A stretch of 64,000 nt of DNA from VRUE01 sp963704545 (GCA_963704545.1 OY969915.1:1798001-1862000); one strand, 5' to 3'; counted from the stretch's first letter, positions 34,451-43,840 are shown. Notes: generated from the sequence alone by a model not told the origin. Made by a program: numbers and translations.

Positions 34451-35314
34451 ATGTTGATCGGGGCGCATGTTTCCACAGCCGGGGGGCTCGACAAGGCGAT
34501 CGAGCGCGGCAGCGAGCTGGGTTGCGAATCGATCCAGATCTTCAACCAGAGCCCGCGCATGTGGCGGCCGACCAAATACGGCCCCGATGACTTCGCCGCG
34601 TTCAAGGAGGCGATGGCCGGCTCGCCAGTCGAAGCCGTCGTAATCCATGCCGTCTACTTGATCAACTGCGCTTCCAAAGACAGGGAGCTACGCCGGAAGT
34701 CCCAGGCCTCGTTGACCCATGCCCTACGGATTGGCGACGAAATCGGCGCGGACGGGGTTGTCCTGCATCCGGGAGCGCAGGTCAAAGAGCCGCTCGGCCC
34801 CTCGATGAAACGCGCCGGGAAGACGATCGCCGCCGCACTCAAAGAGAGTGACCGCTGCCCGCTGCTGCTGGAGCAAACCGCCGGCCACAAAGGCCTCCTG
34901 GGCCGCGACTTCGACCAGACCGCCGAGCTGATCGGGCTTGCCGGCAGCGGCAGGCGCCTCGGCCTCTGCCTCGACTCCTGCCACCTTTTCGTTCAGGGCT
35001 ACGACATCACCGACGAGCAGCACCTTGCCGCCGTCGTAGACGAAGCCGACGCCAAGGTCGGCCTCGACCGCCTGCGCTGCCTGCACGTCAACGACGCCGC
35101 CGCCCCCCTCGGCTCCTGCCGCGACCGCCACGCCAACCTGGGCAAGGGAGAGATGGGCAAGCAGGGCCTCGCCGCCTTCCTCTCCGAGCCAAGGTTCGAG
35201 GGCCTGCCAGCCACGCTTGAGACTCCCGGCCCAAACAAGAAAGGCGCCGACCGCAAGGAAGTCCAAGCCGCCAAACGCCTCCGCAAAGCTGGTCTAAAGC
35301 GACGCCAGGGCTGA
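34451..35314 (+). CDS. nfo: Endonuclease IV (AP endonuclease)
   Basis: Zinc-dependent TIM-barrel enzyme that cuts DNA at abasic sites. It has 287 residues. IGAHVSTAGG, IHAVYLIN, LLEQTAGHKG, LGLCLDSCHLFVQGYD, LHVNDAAAPLG, RHANLGKGEMG and ATLETPG carry the metal ligands in order. The ATG abuts the gltX start on the other strand, so its promoter must lie inside gltX coding DNA. Ends at the edge of a long inverted repeat. Confidence 0.96.
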   Translation: MLIGAHVSTAGGLDKAIERGSELGCESIQIFNQSPRMWRPTKYGPDDFAAFKEAMAGSPVEAVVIHAVYLINCASKDRELRRKSQASLTHALRIGDEIGADGVVLHPGAQVKEPLGPSMKRAGKTIAAALKESDRCPLLLEQTAGHKGLLGRDFDQTAELIGLAGSGRRLGLCLDSCHLFVQGYDITDEQHLAAVVDEADAKVGLDRLRCLHVNDAAAPLGSCRDRHANLGKGEMGKQGLAAFLSEPRFEGLPATLETPGPNKKGADRKEVQAAKRLRKAGLKRRQG

Positions 35315-35457
35315 GAGGCGGTAATCCGCTCTCGCGGGAATGTCGCGAAGCGGCGGAAATGCAATCCGTCCATTGCGCGGCGCAGCCGCGCTCCAACATC
35401 GTCGCTAAGCGCGAAGCGCGTGCGACATCAATTCCCGCGAGAGCGGATTACCGCCTC
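35315..35457. terminator. Long inverted repeat between convergent nfo and acyl-CoA dehydrogenase genes
   Basis: Perfect 27-bp arms (35315-35341 and 35431-35457; ends GAGGCGGTAATCC and GGATTACCGCCTC) enclose an 89-bp centre with further short complementary stretches such as TGTCGC / GCGACA. It starts right after the nfo stop and could serve both genes as a terminator; its size suggests a repeat element. Confidence 0.7.
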
Positions 35458-35477
35458 TTTCCGCTGAGCAAGCGTGA

Positions 35478-36773
35478 CTATTTGACGTGGACGCCGGAAA
35501 TCGCCCTTGAGATCACCAGGCGCTGGATCTCGGAGGTGCCCTCGAAGATCGTGTAGATCTTCGCGTCGCGGTGCATCCGCTCGACCGGGAACTCTCGGGT
35601 GTAGCCGTTGCCGCCGAGGATCTGGATCGCGCGCTCGGTAGACCAGACTGCGACCTCGCCGGCCTTCAACTTCGACATCGAGCCCTCGGCGTTCTCGAAC
35701 TTGTGGCCGTTGCGGCCCATCCAGGCTGCACGCCAGACGAGCAGGCGGGCGGCGTCGATCTCCAACTTCATGTCGGCGAGAGTGAAGGCGATCGACTGGT
35801 TCTCGACGATCGCCCTGCCGAACTGGTGGCGCTCTTTGGCGTACCCGAGCGCGTACTCGTAGGCGGCACGGGCGATGCCGAGCGCCTGCGCGCCGACCGT
35901 GGGCCGGCTCGCCTCGAAGGTCTGCATCGCCGCCTGCGACTTGGCTTTCTTGCCTTCGCGGACCCGGGCGAGCCTTTCGTCGAGCTTCTCTTTGCCTCCC
36001 AGCAGACAGGCTCCCGGCACGCGACAGTCGTCGAGGTGGACGTCGGCGGTGTGGGAGGCGCGCAGGCCGTGCTTCTTTACCTTGGCGCCCTGCTCGCAGC
36101 CCTTGGTCCCGGGCGGGATCACGAAGGCGGCGTGGCCGCGCGAACCGAGCTCGCGATCGACCGTGGCGATGACCACGTGGACGTCGGCGATGCCGCCGTT
36201 GGTGGCCCAGGCCTTCTGGCCGTTGATGACCCACTCGTCCGTCGCCTCGTCGTACTTGGCGGTGGTGCGGATCGCAGACACGTCGGAGCCGGCATCCGGC
36301 TCCGACGAGCAGAACGAGGCGACCTTGGGATCGTCCGCACTGCCGAAGCACTGCGGGATCCACTCGCCCATCTGCTCCGGGGTTCCCTGCCCGAAGATCG
36401 CGGCGACTGCCAGCGAGGTGCCCATGATCGCCATGCCGATGCCGGCGTCGCCCCAGAAAAGCTCCTCGTTGGCGATCGGCAGAGTCAGCCCGGTCTCGTC
36501 GGCCCAGAACTGGCCGAGCGCTTCGAAGCTGTAGAGGCCGATCTTGGCGGCCTCCTGGATCACCGGCCAGGGCGTCTCCTCGCGCTCGTCCCATTCCTCG
36601 GCGGCGGGACGGACGACGCCCTCGGCGAATCCGTGCACCCAGTCGCGGATGTCCTTCTGGTCCTGGTTCAGCTCGAGGGTGAACTTCGGCCCCTCGCTGG
36701 AAGCACCGTCGGTGTTGCCGGCTGCCTCAGCCACCAGCTTCTCTGCCTCTGCCACTGCGGAAGTCTCTGTCAT
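35478..36773 (-). CDS. Acyl-CoA dehydrogenase
   Basis: FAD enzyme that introduces the alpha-beta double bond in an acyl-CoA. It has 431 residues with an extra low-complexity N-terminus of about 30. FCSSEPDAGSDVSAI and WVINGQKAWATNGG are the substrate and FAD segments, ERHQFGRAIVENQSI the helical core, and YTIFEGTSEIQRLVISR carries the catalytic glutamate. TAGAAT stands exactly 6 nt before the ATG (leaderless type). It stands alone, so chain-length specificity cannot be told. Confidence 0.92.
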   Translation of the reverse strand: MTETSAVAEAEKLVAEAAGNTDGASSEGPKFTLELNQDQKDIRDWVHGFAEGVVRPAAEEWDEREETPWPVIQEAAKIGLYSFEALGQFWADETGLTLPIANEELFWGDAGIGMAIMGTSLAVAAIFGQGTPEQMGEWIPQCFGSADDPKVASFCSSEPDAGSDVSAIRTTAKYDEATDEWVINGQKAWATNGGIADVHVVIATVDRELGSRGHAAFVIPPGTKGCEQGAKVKKHGLRASHTADVHLDDCRVPGACLLGGKEKLDERLARVREGKKAKSQAAMQTFEASRPTVGAQALGIARAAYEYALGYAKERHQFGRAIVENQSIAFTLADMKLEIDAARLLVWRAAWMGRNGHKFENAEGSMSKLKAGEVAVWSTERAIQILGGNGYTREFPVERMHRDAKIYTIFEGTSEIQRLVISRAISGVHVK

Positions 36774-36812
36774 GCCGCAATTCTACACGGAACGATGTCG
36801 TGTTTACCCCAA

Positions 36813-37187
36813 TCAGATGTCGCGCAGGTCGAACGCCTTGATGCCCTCGGGGCCACCGTCTGAGCAGTCGAAGAAGCGACGATTGACGCAGTCATAGGAC
36901 CCCCCTGAGCCCTCGTACGCGCGCTCGACGGAGAACTGGCAGTGCGGCAGGGCATCTCCCGTCATCTTCACCCCGCCGAAGCCGCCAGGCTGCAGAACGG
37001 CGTCGAGCTCGACCTTGGCGGCGAAGACGTCCTGCATGCAGCCGACGTACTGCACGCCGTTGAGCATGTCGACGAAGCTGTAGAGGTAGCGGCAGCGCAT
37101 TTCGACGCAACCGCGGGGCTCGACCATCTTGTCGCAGAAGGAGCGGCACTGGCGACACTCACCCGTCTTCTCGCGAATGGCGGTCAT
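36813..37187 (-). CDS. Cysteine-rich conserved-looking protein
   Basis: It has 124 residues with nine cysteines, several paired (ECRQCRSFCDKM, GCVEMRCRY, VGCMQD, PHCQF, YDCVNRRFFDC), suggesting a metal site or disulfides. No signal peptide or membrane helix. No family recognised. It lies 49 bp downstream of dnaE on the same strand and 39 bp from the acyl-CoA dehydrogenase start. Confidence 0.65.
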   Translation of the reverse strand: MTAIREKTGECRQCRSFCDKMVEPRGCVEMRCRYLYSFVDMLNGVQYVGCMQDVFAAKVELDAVLQPGGFGGVKMTGDALPHCQFSVERAYEGSGGSYDCVNRRFFDCSDGGPEGIKAFDLRDI

Positions 37188-37236
37188 GAAGGGAGTCTAG
37201 GGATGTCGGCAGCGAATTCCGAGTGCTGAAGCCGAA

Positions 37237-40200
37237 TCAAGCAGCTACGGCGGCGGCCGTGGTGGCGGCTCCGAGAACGTGGTCCAGCTCGCTGCGCAGC
37301 CTGCCGGAGGGGCGCACGCGGTAGCCCTCGCCGAGCAACAGCCGCTTCGACTCGCCGGCCGCGGTGCGGATCGCAAGGTGGACCTCGGCGTCGCCCTTGT
37401 GGTGTTCGAGCACCGCCTTCAGTTCCTCGACCAGGACGTCGGTGAGCTGCGCCGCCTCGACCTCGACCTCGACCGGGCCGCTCGGGCCGCTCGAAACCTC
37501 GGGTGCGCGGGCGATCTCCTCGGCGTCGGGTTCGAAGCGCTCGGCCTCCTGCACGACGAGCTTCGTCTCGCCGCGGTCCTTGTGGTCGAGGCGGCCGCGG
37601 ACGACGACGATCGCGTCGGGCGCGATGATCGCGGCGCTCTCGGCCTCGTCGGCCTTGAAGACCAGCATCTCGACCTGCCCCTCGACGTCGTCGAGGGTGG
37701 CGAACATCATCTGACTGCCGCTCTTGGTGCGGATCTTCTTGCACTCGGTGACGATGCCGCCGACCGTCACCCAGGAGCCGTCCTGCTTGTTGGCGAGATC
37801 GGCGAGGCCGCAGTCGACGCGGGCGCGCAGCGCGCCCCGGACCTCGGTCAGCGGGTGCGAGGAAAGGTAGGTCCCCAGCGTCTCCTTCTCCAGGGCCAGC
37901 AGCTCGGCGCGCTCGAACTCGGTGCCCGAGATCGGCGGGCGGTGGTGGGCCTGGGCGGCTGCATCGACCCCGCCGCTCTCGCCGTCGCCGAAGTCGAAGA
38001 TCGAGCCCTGGCCGAGCTGGGCGTCCTCCTGGGCCTTCTGCCCCGCCGACTGCGCCGCCGGCAGCGCCTCGAGCATCCCCTTGCGTGTCGCCTCGGTCGA
38101 GTCGAGGGCACCGCACTTGATCAGGCACTCGATCGCCCGTTTGTTGACGGCGCGCGAGTCGACCCTTTCGCAGAAGTCCCAGATCGAGTCGATCGGGCCG
38201 TCCTCGCGAGCGCGCAGGATCGCCTCCACCGCGGCGTGGCCGACGTTCTTCACCGCGTCGAGGCCGAAGCGGATCGCCTTCTCGGAGACGACGAAGTCGT
38301 GATCGGAGGAGTTGACGTCGGGCGGCAGCACCTCGATCCCCATCTCCTCGCAGCGGTTGACGAAGAACGGGACCTTGTCCTTCGTGTTCATCACCGAGGA
38401 GATCACCGCCGCCATGTACTCGGCCGGATAGTTGGCCTTGAGGTAGGCGGTGCGGTAGGAGATCAGCGCGTAGCAGGCGGCGTGGGACTTGTTGAAGGAG
38501 TAGTCGGCGGCAGCCTCCATCAGCGACCACATGTCGTTGGCGACCTTGCTCGCGGTGCCCGAGGCCTGCATCCCCTCGAGGAATTTCGCCTTCATCGTCG
38601 CCATCAGCTCGCGCTTCTTCTTGCCGATCGCCTTGCGCAGGTCGTCGGCCTCGGCGGGGCTGAAGCCGGCCATCCGCTTGGCGATCTCCATCAGCTGCTC
38701 CTGGTAGAGGACGCAGCCGTAGGTCGGCTCGGTGATCGGGCGCAGGCGCTCGTCGGGGTAGGTGACCGAGGAGGGATTGCGCTTTCCCTTGGCGTAGTCG
38801 GGGATGTAGCGCATCGCCCCGGGGCGGTAGAGGGAGACGAGCGCGACGATGTCGTCGAACTCGGTCGGCTTCACCTTCTTCATCGCCTCGCGCATGCCCT
38901 CGGACTCGAGCTGGAAGACGCCGGTGCCCTCGCCGCGGGCCAGCATCTCGAAAGTCTTGGCGTCGTCCATCGGGATCGCGCTCATGTCGACCTCGACACC
39001 CCGCGAGCGGCGGATGATCTCGGCGGCGTCCTCGATCACGTCGAGGTTGCGCAGCCCGAGGAAGTCCATCTTCAGCAGGCCGATCTCCTCGATCGGGCCC
39101 ATCGAGTACTGGGTGACGATCTTGTACTGGCGCTCGGCCTTGCCGCTGCCGTTCCCAGCCCCATTCCCGTTTCCGTTTGGCGCCGCCGGGGCGCTGCGGT
39201 CCTCGGCCAGCTGCAGGGGCACGATCTCCTGCAGCGGCCGGTCGGCGATGACGACCGCGGCGGCGTGGATCGAGTTGTTGCGGATGATCCCCTCCAGGCC
39301 CTGGGCGACGTCGAGGATCTTCTTGGCGTCGGGCTCGGAGTCGTATGTCTTGCGCAGCTCCTGGCCGGGCTTGAGGCATTCCTCGAAGGAGGGGTTGCGG
39401 CCGAGGATCGGCTCCGGGATCTGCTTGGCGAGGCGGTCGCCGCTGCCGTAGTCGAAGCCGAGCACGCGGGCCGCGTCCCGGGTCGCCGCGCGTGGCGCCA
39501 TCTTGCCGAAGGTGATGATCTGGGCGACCGACTCGCGGCCGTACTTCTCGGCGACGTAACGGATCACCCGCTCGCGCCCGCGGACCGAGAAGTCGATGTC
39601 GATGTCCGGCATCGACTTGCGGCCGGGATTCAGGAAGCGCTCGAAGAGCAGGTCGTTGGCGAGCGGGTCGATGTCGGTGATCGTCAGCGCGTAGGCGACG
39701 ATCGAGCCCGCCGCCGAGCCGCGGCCGGGGCCGACCGCGACGCCGTTGTCCTTGGCGTAGCGAACGAAGTCCCAGACGATCAGGAAGTAGGAGGAGAAGC
39801 CCATCTCCTCGATCACGCCGAGCTCGAACTCGATCCGCTCCTGCGCCTCGGCGGGGACCGGGTCGCCGTAGCGGGCACGCAGGCCCTCGGCGGCAATCCG
39901 CCGCAGCATCGTCTCGGGCTCCTCGCCGTCGGGCGTCGGGTAACGCGGCAGCAGCAGTTTGCCCAGCTCGATCTCGGCGTCGCAGCGCTCGGCGATCTCC
40001 AGCGTCGTCGGCACCGCCTCCGGCCACTCGGCGAACGAGTCGGCCATTTCCTCGGAATCCTTGAGGTAGAACTCGTTGGTGTCGAAGCTCATCTTCGGCG
40101 CCGCCAGGGTCGACTTGGTCTGAACGCAGAGCAGTGCCGAGTGGTTGTCGAAGTCCTCCCGCCGCAGATAGTGGACGTCGGCGGTGCCGACCAGGGGCCG

Positions 40201-40800
40201 GCCCAGCTCGCGGGCGTAGCGGACGATCCCCTCGTTCGCCTTGTCCTGCTCTGGGATCCCGTTCTTCTGCACCTCGAAGTAGACCTGCTCGGCGCCGAAG
40301 GCCTGGATCAGGTCGTCGAGGTGGGCGCGCGCGTCGTCGGGCCGCTCCTCGACCAGGCGGCGGCAGAAGCGCGACTGCAGACACCCGGTGAGCACGATCA
40401 CGCCCTCGGAGTGGGCGGCGAGCATCTCCATGTCGACGTTGGCCTTGCCGCGCGAGAAGCCTTCGAGGAAGCCCGCCGAGGTGAGCTTGACCAGGTTGGC
40501 GAGGCCGGCGTCGCTCTCAGCCAGCAGAGTGAGGTGGTTGCGCTCGTATTTGGGCTTCTCCTTGAGCGTCTTGACGTCATCGACGAAGTAGGCCTCGAAG
40601 CCAGCGATCGGCTTGATCCCGTGCACCTTGCAGGCCTTGTAGAGGTCGACCGCCCCGTTCATCACGCCGTGGTCGGTGAGGCCCAGGGCCGGCTGGCCCA
40701 TCTCGGCGGCACGGGCCGCCATCGCGTCGATCTTGCAGGCGCCATCGAGCAGCGAGTACTCGCTGTGGGCGTGGAGATGGACGGCGGAAGGGTTGCTCAC
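37237..40800 (-). CDS. dnaE: DNA polymerase III alpha subunit
   Basis: Replicative polymerase, 1187 residues. The PHP domain starts HLHAHSEYSLLDG with its metal histidines intact, so it may retain 3'-5' exonuclease as described for mycobacterial DnaE1. GPGRGSAAGS and PDIDIDF form the polymerase active site. QGSIFDFG resembles a beta-clamp binding motif, and an OB domain follows (GSWVTVGGIVTECK). A Gly/Asn-rich linker (about 535-555) interrupts the palm region. GTG start from family alignment. No intein. Confidence 0.97.
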   Translation of the reverse strand: MSNPSAVHLHAHSEYSLLDGACKIDAMAARAAEMGQPALGLTDHGVMNGAVDLYKACKVHGIKPIAGFEAYFVDDVKTLKEKPKYERNHLTLLAESDAGLANLVKLTSAGFLEGFSRGKANVDMEMLAAHSEGVIVLTGCLQSRFCRRLVEERPDDARAHLDDLIQAFGAEQVYFEVQKNGIPEQDKANEGIVRYARELGRPLVGTADVHYLRREDFDNHSALLCVQTKSTLAAPKMSFDTNEFYLKDSEEMADSFAEWPEAVPTTLEIAERCDAEIELGKLLLPRYPTPDGEEPETMLRRIAAEGLRARYGDPVPAEAQERIEFELGVIEEMGFSSYFLIVWDFVRYAKDNGVAVGPGRGSAAGSIVAYALTITDIDPLANDLLFERFLNPGRKSMPDIDIDFSVRGRERVIRYVAEKYGRESVAQIITFGKMAPRAATRDAARVLGFDYGSGDRLAKQIPEPILGRNPSFEECLKPGQELRKTYDSEPDAKKILDVAQGLEGIIRNNSIHAAAVVIADRPLQEIVPLQLAEDRSAPAAPNGNGNGAGNGSGKAERQYKIVTQYSMGPIEEIGLLKMDFLGLRNLDVIEDAAEIIRRSRGVEVDMSAIPMDDAKTFEMLARGEGTGVFQLESEGMREAMKKVKPTEFDDIVALVSLYRPGAMRYIPDYAKGKRNPSSVTYPDERLRPITEPTYGCVLYQEQLMEIAKRMAGFSPAEADDLRKAIGKKKRELMATMKAKFLEGMQASGTASKVANDMWSLMEAAADYSFNKSHAACYALISYRTAYLKANYPAEYMAAVISSVMNTKDKVPFFVNRCEEMGIEVLPPDVNSSDHDFVVSEKAIRFGLDAVKNVGHAAVEAILRAREDGPIDSIWDFCERVDSRAVNKRAIECLIKCGALDSTEATRKGMLEALPAAQSAGQKAQEDAQLGQGSIFDFGDGESGGVDAAAQAHHRPPISGTEFERAELLALEKETLGTYLSSHPLTEVRGALRARVDCGLADLANKQDGSWVTVGGIVTECKKIRTKSGSQMMFATLDDVEGQVEMLVFKADEAESAAIIAPDAIVVVRGRLDHKDRGETKLVVQEAERFEPDAEEIARAPEVSSGPSGPVEVEVEAAQLTDVLVEELKAVLEHHKGDAEVHLAIRTAAGESKRLLLGEGYRVRPSGRLRSELDHVLGAATTAAAVAA

Positions 40801-40900
40801 GGGCGCCGGGCGATCATGCCAAGCGGCTCAGATGGAGCGGGCCGATTTAGCGCGTCTTCCGCGCACCTTCCGTGTGTATTTCGGAGAGGGGGCTGCCGGC

Positions 40901-41917
40901 TCAGGCGCAGACCCAGGCGCTGCCGCCGGAGTCGGCCCAGATTTCGGCGGCTATGCGGTCCTGTTCTTGCTTGGGAGCTTCGTGGGGTGCGCCCTGGCCT
41001 CCGTAGAGCTCCCAGGTCGAGGGGAGGATTTGGTAGGCGCCGCCGGCGCCGCTGGAGGGGTTGATGGCGCTGTAGTTGCCGCCGGACTCGCACATGACTA
41101 TGTAGGTGGGGATCGAGTAGGGGCCGCCCAGCCAGCGCTCGACGGTGGTTTCGGCTTCGGCACGGCTTGCCGCTTCCGCCGCCTCGATGTCGCTGGCCCA
41201 GGTGCCGATCTTCGATTTGAGCGTGGACAGGGAAGCCGATCGAGAGGCAGCGACGGAGTGCAGTTGGGCGACTGCCGCTTCGGCTTCCCGGCGGACACCG
41301 GCGATTTCGGAGCGGGCGGCAGCAAGGCGTTCGTTGTAGGCGTCGGCCTTGGCCTTGAGGGTGGCGATCCGATCGAGGGCCGCGGCAACGGTGCGGCGGA
41401 CTTGGGCCACGCGGCCCGCGAGGTCGGAGTCGGAGCGCTCGATCCGCTCCAGGTATTCGGTGCGGGTGGCGAGCTCGTCGAAGCTGCCGGAGGCAAGGAT
41501 GACGCTGGCGGTGCTCGGGCTGCCGCTCTCGTAGATCGCGACGAGACGCGCCGCGAGCGCGTTGCGGGCACGGAGCAGGCGGCGCTTCTCCACGGCGAGG
41601 CGGCTCTGCGTGCGGCGCACGTCCGCCGCCAGCCGCGCGGCGCGCTCTTCGCCTGTCGCGAGCAGTCCGGTGAGCTCCTCCTCGCGGGCGCTCGCCGCGT
41701 CGGCCTCTTCCTGGGCCGCGGCCAGTTCGCCCTGGGCCGCCTGCAGGCTCGCGGCCAGGGAGCTGGCCTCGCTGCGCGCGGCGGAGACCTTCGCTTCGAG
41801 ATCGCCAACGCTGGCCGCTCCGGCGACCGTTGCCGAAAGCAACGCGAAACCGAGCAGCGCGGACACGAGAACGGCCGGGCGCCGGGACCCTGCCTTTGTC
41901 ACCGGGGTACGAACCAC
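40901..41917 (-). CDS. Secreted coiled-coil protein with transglycosylase-like (Rpf/SLT) domain
   Basis: About 338 residues. A basic N-terminus and hydrophobic stretch (VLVSALLGFALLSATVAGA) form a signal peptide. A long Ala/Glu/Arg coiled coil follows (about 40-265), as in cell-wall hydrolases held inactive until division. The last 70 residues (YIVMCESGGNYSAINPSSGAGGAYQILPSTWE) form a lysozyme-like domain with a catalytic glutamate in CESGG. The start is uncertain between GTG 41917 and GTG 41902. Likely substrate: peptidoglycan. Confidence 0.82.
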   Translation of the reverse strand: MVRTPVTKAGSRRPAVLVSALLGFALLSATVAGAASVGDLEAKVSAARSEASSLAASLQAAQGELAAAQEEADAASAREEELTGLLATGEERAARLAADVRRTQSRLAVEKRRLLRARNALAARLVAIYESGSPSTASVILASGSFDELATRTEYLERIERSDSDLAGRVAQVRRTVAAALDRIATLKAKADAYNERLAAARSEIAGVRREAEAAVAQLHSVAASRSASLSTLKSKIGTWASDIEAAEAASRAEAETTVERWLGGPYSIPTYIVMCESGGNYSAINPSSGAGGAYQILPSTWELYGGQGAPHEAPKQEQDRIAAEIWADSGGSAWVCA

Positions 41918-41997
41918 GAAGCCGACGAGGCTAGCGGCTTTCGTTAGCAAACCCTCACAACTAGACGATAACCCGCAACGGATCTTGCGGACTCCCG

Positions 41998-42044
41998 TTC
42001 CGGTGCGCCTTATCTCGCTATGCCGGGGAAAAAGCGCACCGGAA
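41998..42044. repeat. Palindromic element B, copy 2 (intergenic)
   Basis: Outer arms TTCCGGTGCGC (41998-42008) and GCGCACCGGAA (42034-42044), centre with CTATGCC. It matches the outer 14 bp and spacing of the copy at the gatA end, while the inner stem is less perfect. It lies between the 51-codon gene and the transglycosylase gene; nothing else is recognised in 41918-42063. Confidence 0.8.
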
Positions 42045-42063
42045 GGCCGGGGGTGCGGCGTAA

Positions 42064-42219
42064 TCAGCCCTCGGGGACGTTGCGAGTGGCGGCGTAGGCG
42101 GCTATTGCCACGCCGGCGGCGGCAACACCGAAGCCGATCCGGATCTGGCGCCTGTAGCGCACCCGGACGTACTTGAGGGCGAAGCGGATCGCCATCTTGC
42201 CCAGCTTGTCGTAGCTCAT
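42064..42219 (-). CDS. Small basic membrane-anchored protein (51 residues)
   Basis: Encodes MSYDKLGKMAIRFALKYV, then RVRYRRQIRIGFGVAAAG and VAIAAYAATRNVPEG: a basic amphipathic N-terminus followed by one hydrophobic helix (about 29-45). Its ATG overlaps the argG stop by 4 nt (ATGA), the same coupling seen along this operon, which is the main evidence that it is a gene. Function unknown. Last gene of the arg-phe operon. Confidence 0.66.
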   Translation of the reverse strand: MSYDKLGKMAIRFALKYVRVRYRRQIRIGFGVAAAGVAIAAYAATRNVPEG

Positions 42220-43490
42220 GTCTTCCCCTCTTCCCCGCGCTGGCGAATTCGATGCGCCATCCGCGACTGCAGCGACCAGAGCTCGATGAAGCCGGGCGAG
42301 GCGGCCTGCGAGAAGAGGCCGCCGGACTCGGCGAAGGAGGCGAGGTCGGCGTCATAGACGGCATTGGGCGAGCTGCGGGTTACCACCCGCACGCTCCCCT
42401 TGAAGAGCTTCAGCCCGATGGTTCCCGTGACCTGGGCGTTGACAGCATCCATGTAGGCGTCGAGATCGGTGCGCAGTGGCTCCCACCAGAGACCGGCGTA
42501 GACGAGGTACGCCCACTTCTGGTCCAGCGAGGGCTTGAACTGGTTCTGGTGGATCGTGCCGACCAGCTTCTCCAGCTCCTGGTGGGCAGGAAGCAGGATC
42601 GCCGCTGCCGGGACCTCGTAGATGTCGCGCACCTTGAGCCCGACGATGCGGTCCTCGATGTGGTCGACGATGCCGGCACCGTGCCGGCAGCCGATCTCGG
42701 CGACGCGTTCGAGCAGGTCGACCAGGCCCAGCCGCTCGCCGTTCAGCGCCGCCGGGACACCCGCCTCGAACTCGACCTCGACCGTCTCGGCCTCCTCGGG
42801 AGCCTCCTCGGGGAGGGTGACGAGCTGGAAGACGTCGTCCTCGGGCGCGTGGCCCAGGTCCTCGATCCAGCGCCCCTCCGAGGAGCGGCCCCAGAGGTTG
42901 TCGTCGATCGAGTACGGCGCCACCTCGGTGCCGCCCTTGACCGGGATGCCGTGCTCGCGCGCGTAGGCGATCTCCTCCTCGCGGCCCATCTGCCAGGAGC
43001 GCACCGGCGCGATCGTCTTCAGCTCCGGCGCCAGGGTCGCGACCGTGGCCTCGATCCGTACCTGGTCGTTGCCCTTGCCGGTGCATCCGTGGGCGATCGT
43101 GTCGCAGCCGGTGCGGCGGGCGTACTCGACCGCCAGCTTGGCGATCAGCGGCCGGCCCAGCGCGGTGAAGAGCGGGTAGCCGCCGCCGTAGAGGGCGTTG
43201 GCCTTGATCGCCGGGACGACGTAACCGGCGGCGAACTCCTCGCGCGCGTCGACCACGTGGCACTCCAGCGCGCCGAGCCGCTTCGCCTTGTCCTCGATCA
43301 CGGCGTAGTCCTCGCCGGGCTGGCCGAGGTTGACGGTTAGACAGACCACCTCGGCGTCGTAGGAATCCTGGATCCACTTCAGCATCACGCTCGTGTCGAG
43401 GCCACCCGAGTAGAGCAGCAGGACGCGTCGCACCTCGGCGGGGTCCGCCTCGTAAGAGGCGGTGCGGGTCTGTGCGGGGGAGTCGGCCAC
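42216..43490 (-). CDS. argG: Argininosuccinate synthase
   Basis: ATP-dependent ligation of citrulline and aspartate, the penultimate step to arginine. It has 424 residues with a short N-terminal extension. YSGGLDTSV is the PP-loop; AHGCTGKGNDQVR, YSIDDNLWGRS and GCRHGAGIVDHIEDR are conserved substrate motifs. GTG start 3 bp after the Thr-rich gene. argH was not found in the window. Confidence 0.95.
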   Translation of the reverse strand: MADSPAQTRTASYEADPAEVRRVLLLYSGGLDTSVMLKWIQDSYDAEVVCLTVNLGQPGEDYAVIEDKAKRLGALECHVVDAREEFAAGYVVPAIKANALYGGGYPLFTALGRPLIAKLAVEYARRTGCDTIAHGCTGKGNDQVRIEATVATLAPELKTIAPVRSWQMGREEEIAYAREHGIPVKGGTEVAPYSIDDNLWGRSSEGRWIEDLGHAPEDDVFQLVTLPEEAPEEAETVEVEFEAGVPAALNGERLGLVDLLERVAEIGCRHGAGIVDHIEDRIVGLKVRDIYEVPAAAILLPAHQELEKLVGTIHQNQFKPSLDQKWAYLVYAGLWWEPLRTDLDAYMDAVNAQVTGTIGLKLFKGSVRVVTRSSPNAVYDADLASFAESGGLFSQAASPGFIELWSLQSRMAHRIRQRGEEGKT

Positions 43491-43492
43491 CG

Positions 43493-43840
43493 CTAGGGGG
43501 CGCCGATGCCGCCGCTGCCGCCTTCTTCTTCGGGCGGCGGCGTCGTGGTGGTCGTCGTCGTTTCGGTGGTCGTGGTCGGCGCCGTCGTTTCCGTCGTGGT
43601 CGGCGCGGTGGTCTCCGTTGTCGAGCCGGTGGTCGTCTCGGTCGTCGGCTCGGTGGTTTCCGACGGCGCTGTGGTGACCGTCGAGGTCGTGCCGCTGCCA
43701 CCGTCGTCGCTGGCGATCACGGCGATCGCGATCACCAAGCCGACGATCACGGCGATCAGGCCGGCGACGAGCAGGCGCGTGTTGCCGTGCGGCTTGTGGT
43801 CGTCGGGCTGGCTCATCATCCGTGTCGGGTCCTCGTGCAT
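43493..43840 (-). CDS. Single-pass membrane protein with Thr-rich extracytoplasmic tail
   Basis: It has 115 residues. A hydrophilic N-terminus, one transmembrane helix (about 22-43), then a threonine/glutamate/proline-rich tail of about 60 residues with TTETTAPTT-type repeats. It looks like a membrane-anchored disordered or glycosylated stalk. The ATG has GGAGGAG 7 nt upstream. It lies between the coiled-coil gene (4 bp) and argG (2 bp). Confidence 0.66.
   Translation of the reverse strand: MHEDPTRMMSQPDDHKPHGNTRLLVAGLIAVIVGLVIAIAVIASDDGGSGTTSTVTTAPSETTEPTTETTTGSTTETTAPTTTETTAPTTTTETTTTTTTPPPEEEGGSGGIGAP

Noticed and set aside
33082..34605. gltX starting at an ATG at 34605 with a 52-residue extension.
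   Set aside because: The extra residues lie antisense to nfo and show no similarity; family sequences begin close to the GTG at 34449.
40901..42364. N-terminal extension of the transglycosylase reaching into argG.
   Set aside because: The extension crosses palindrome B and the 51-codon gene and places the signal peptide in the middle of the protein.
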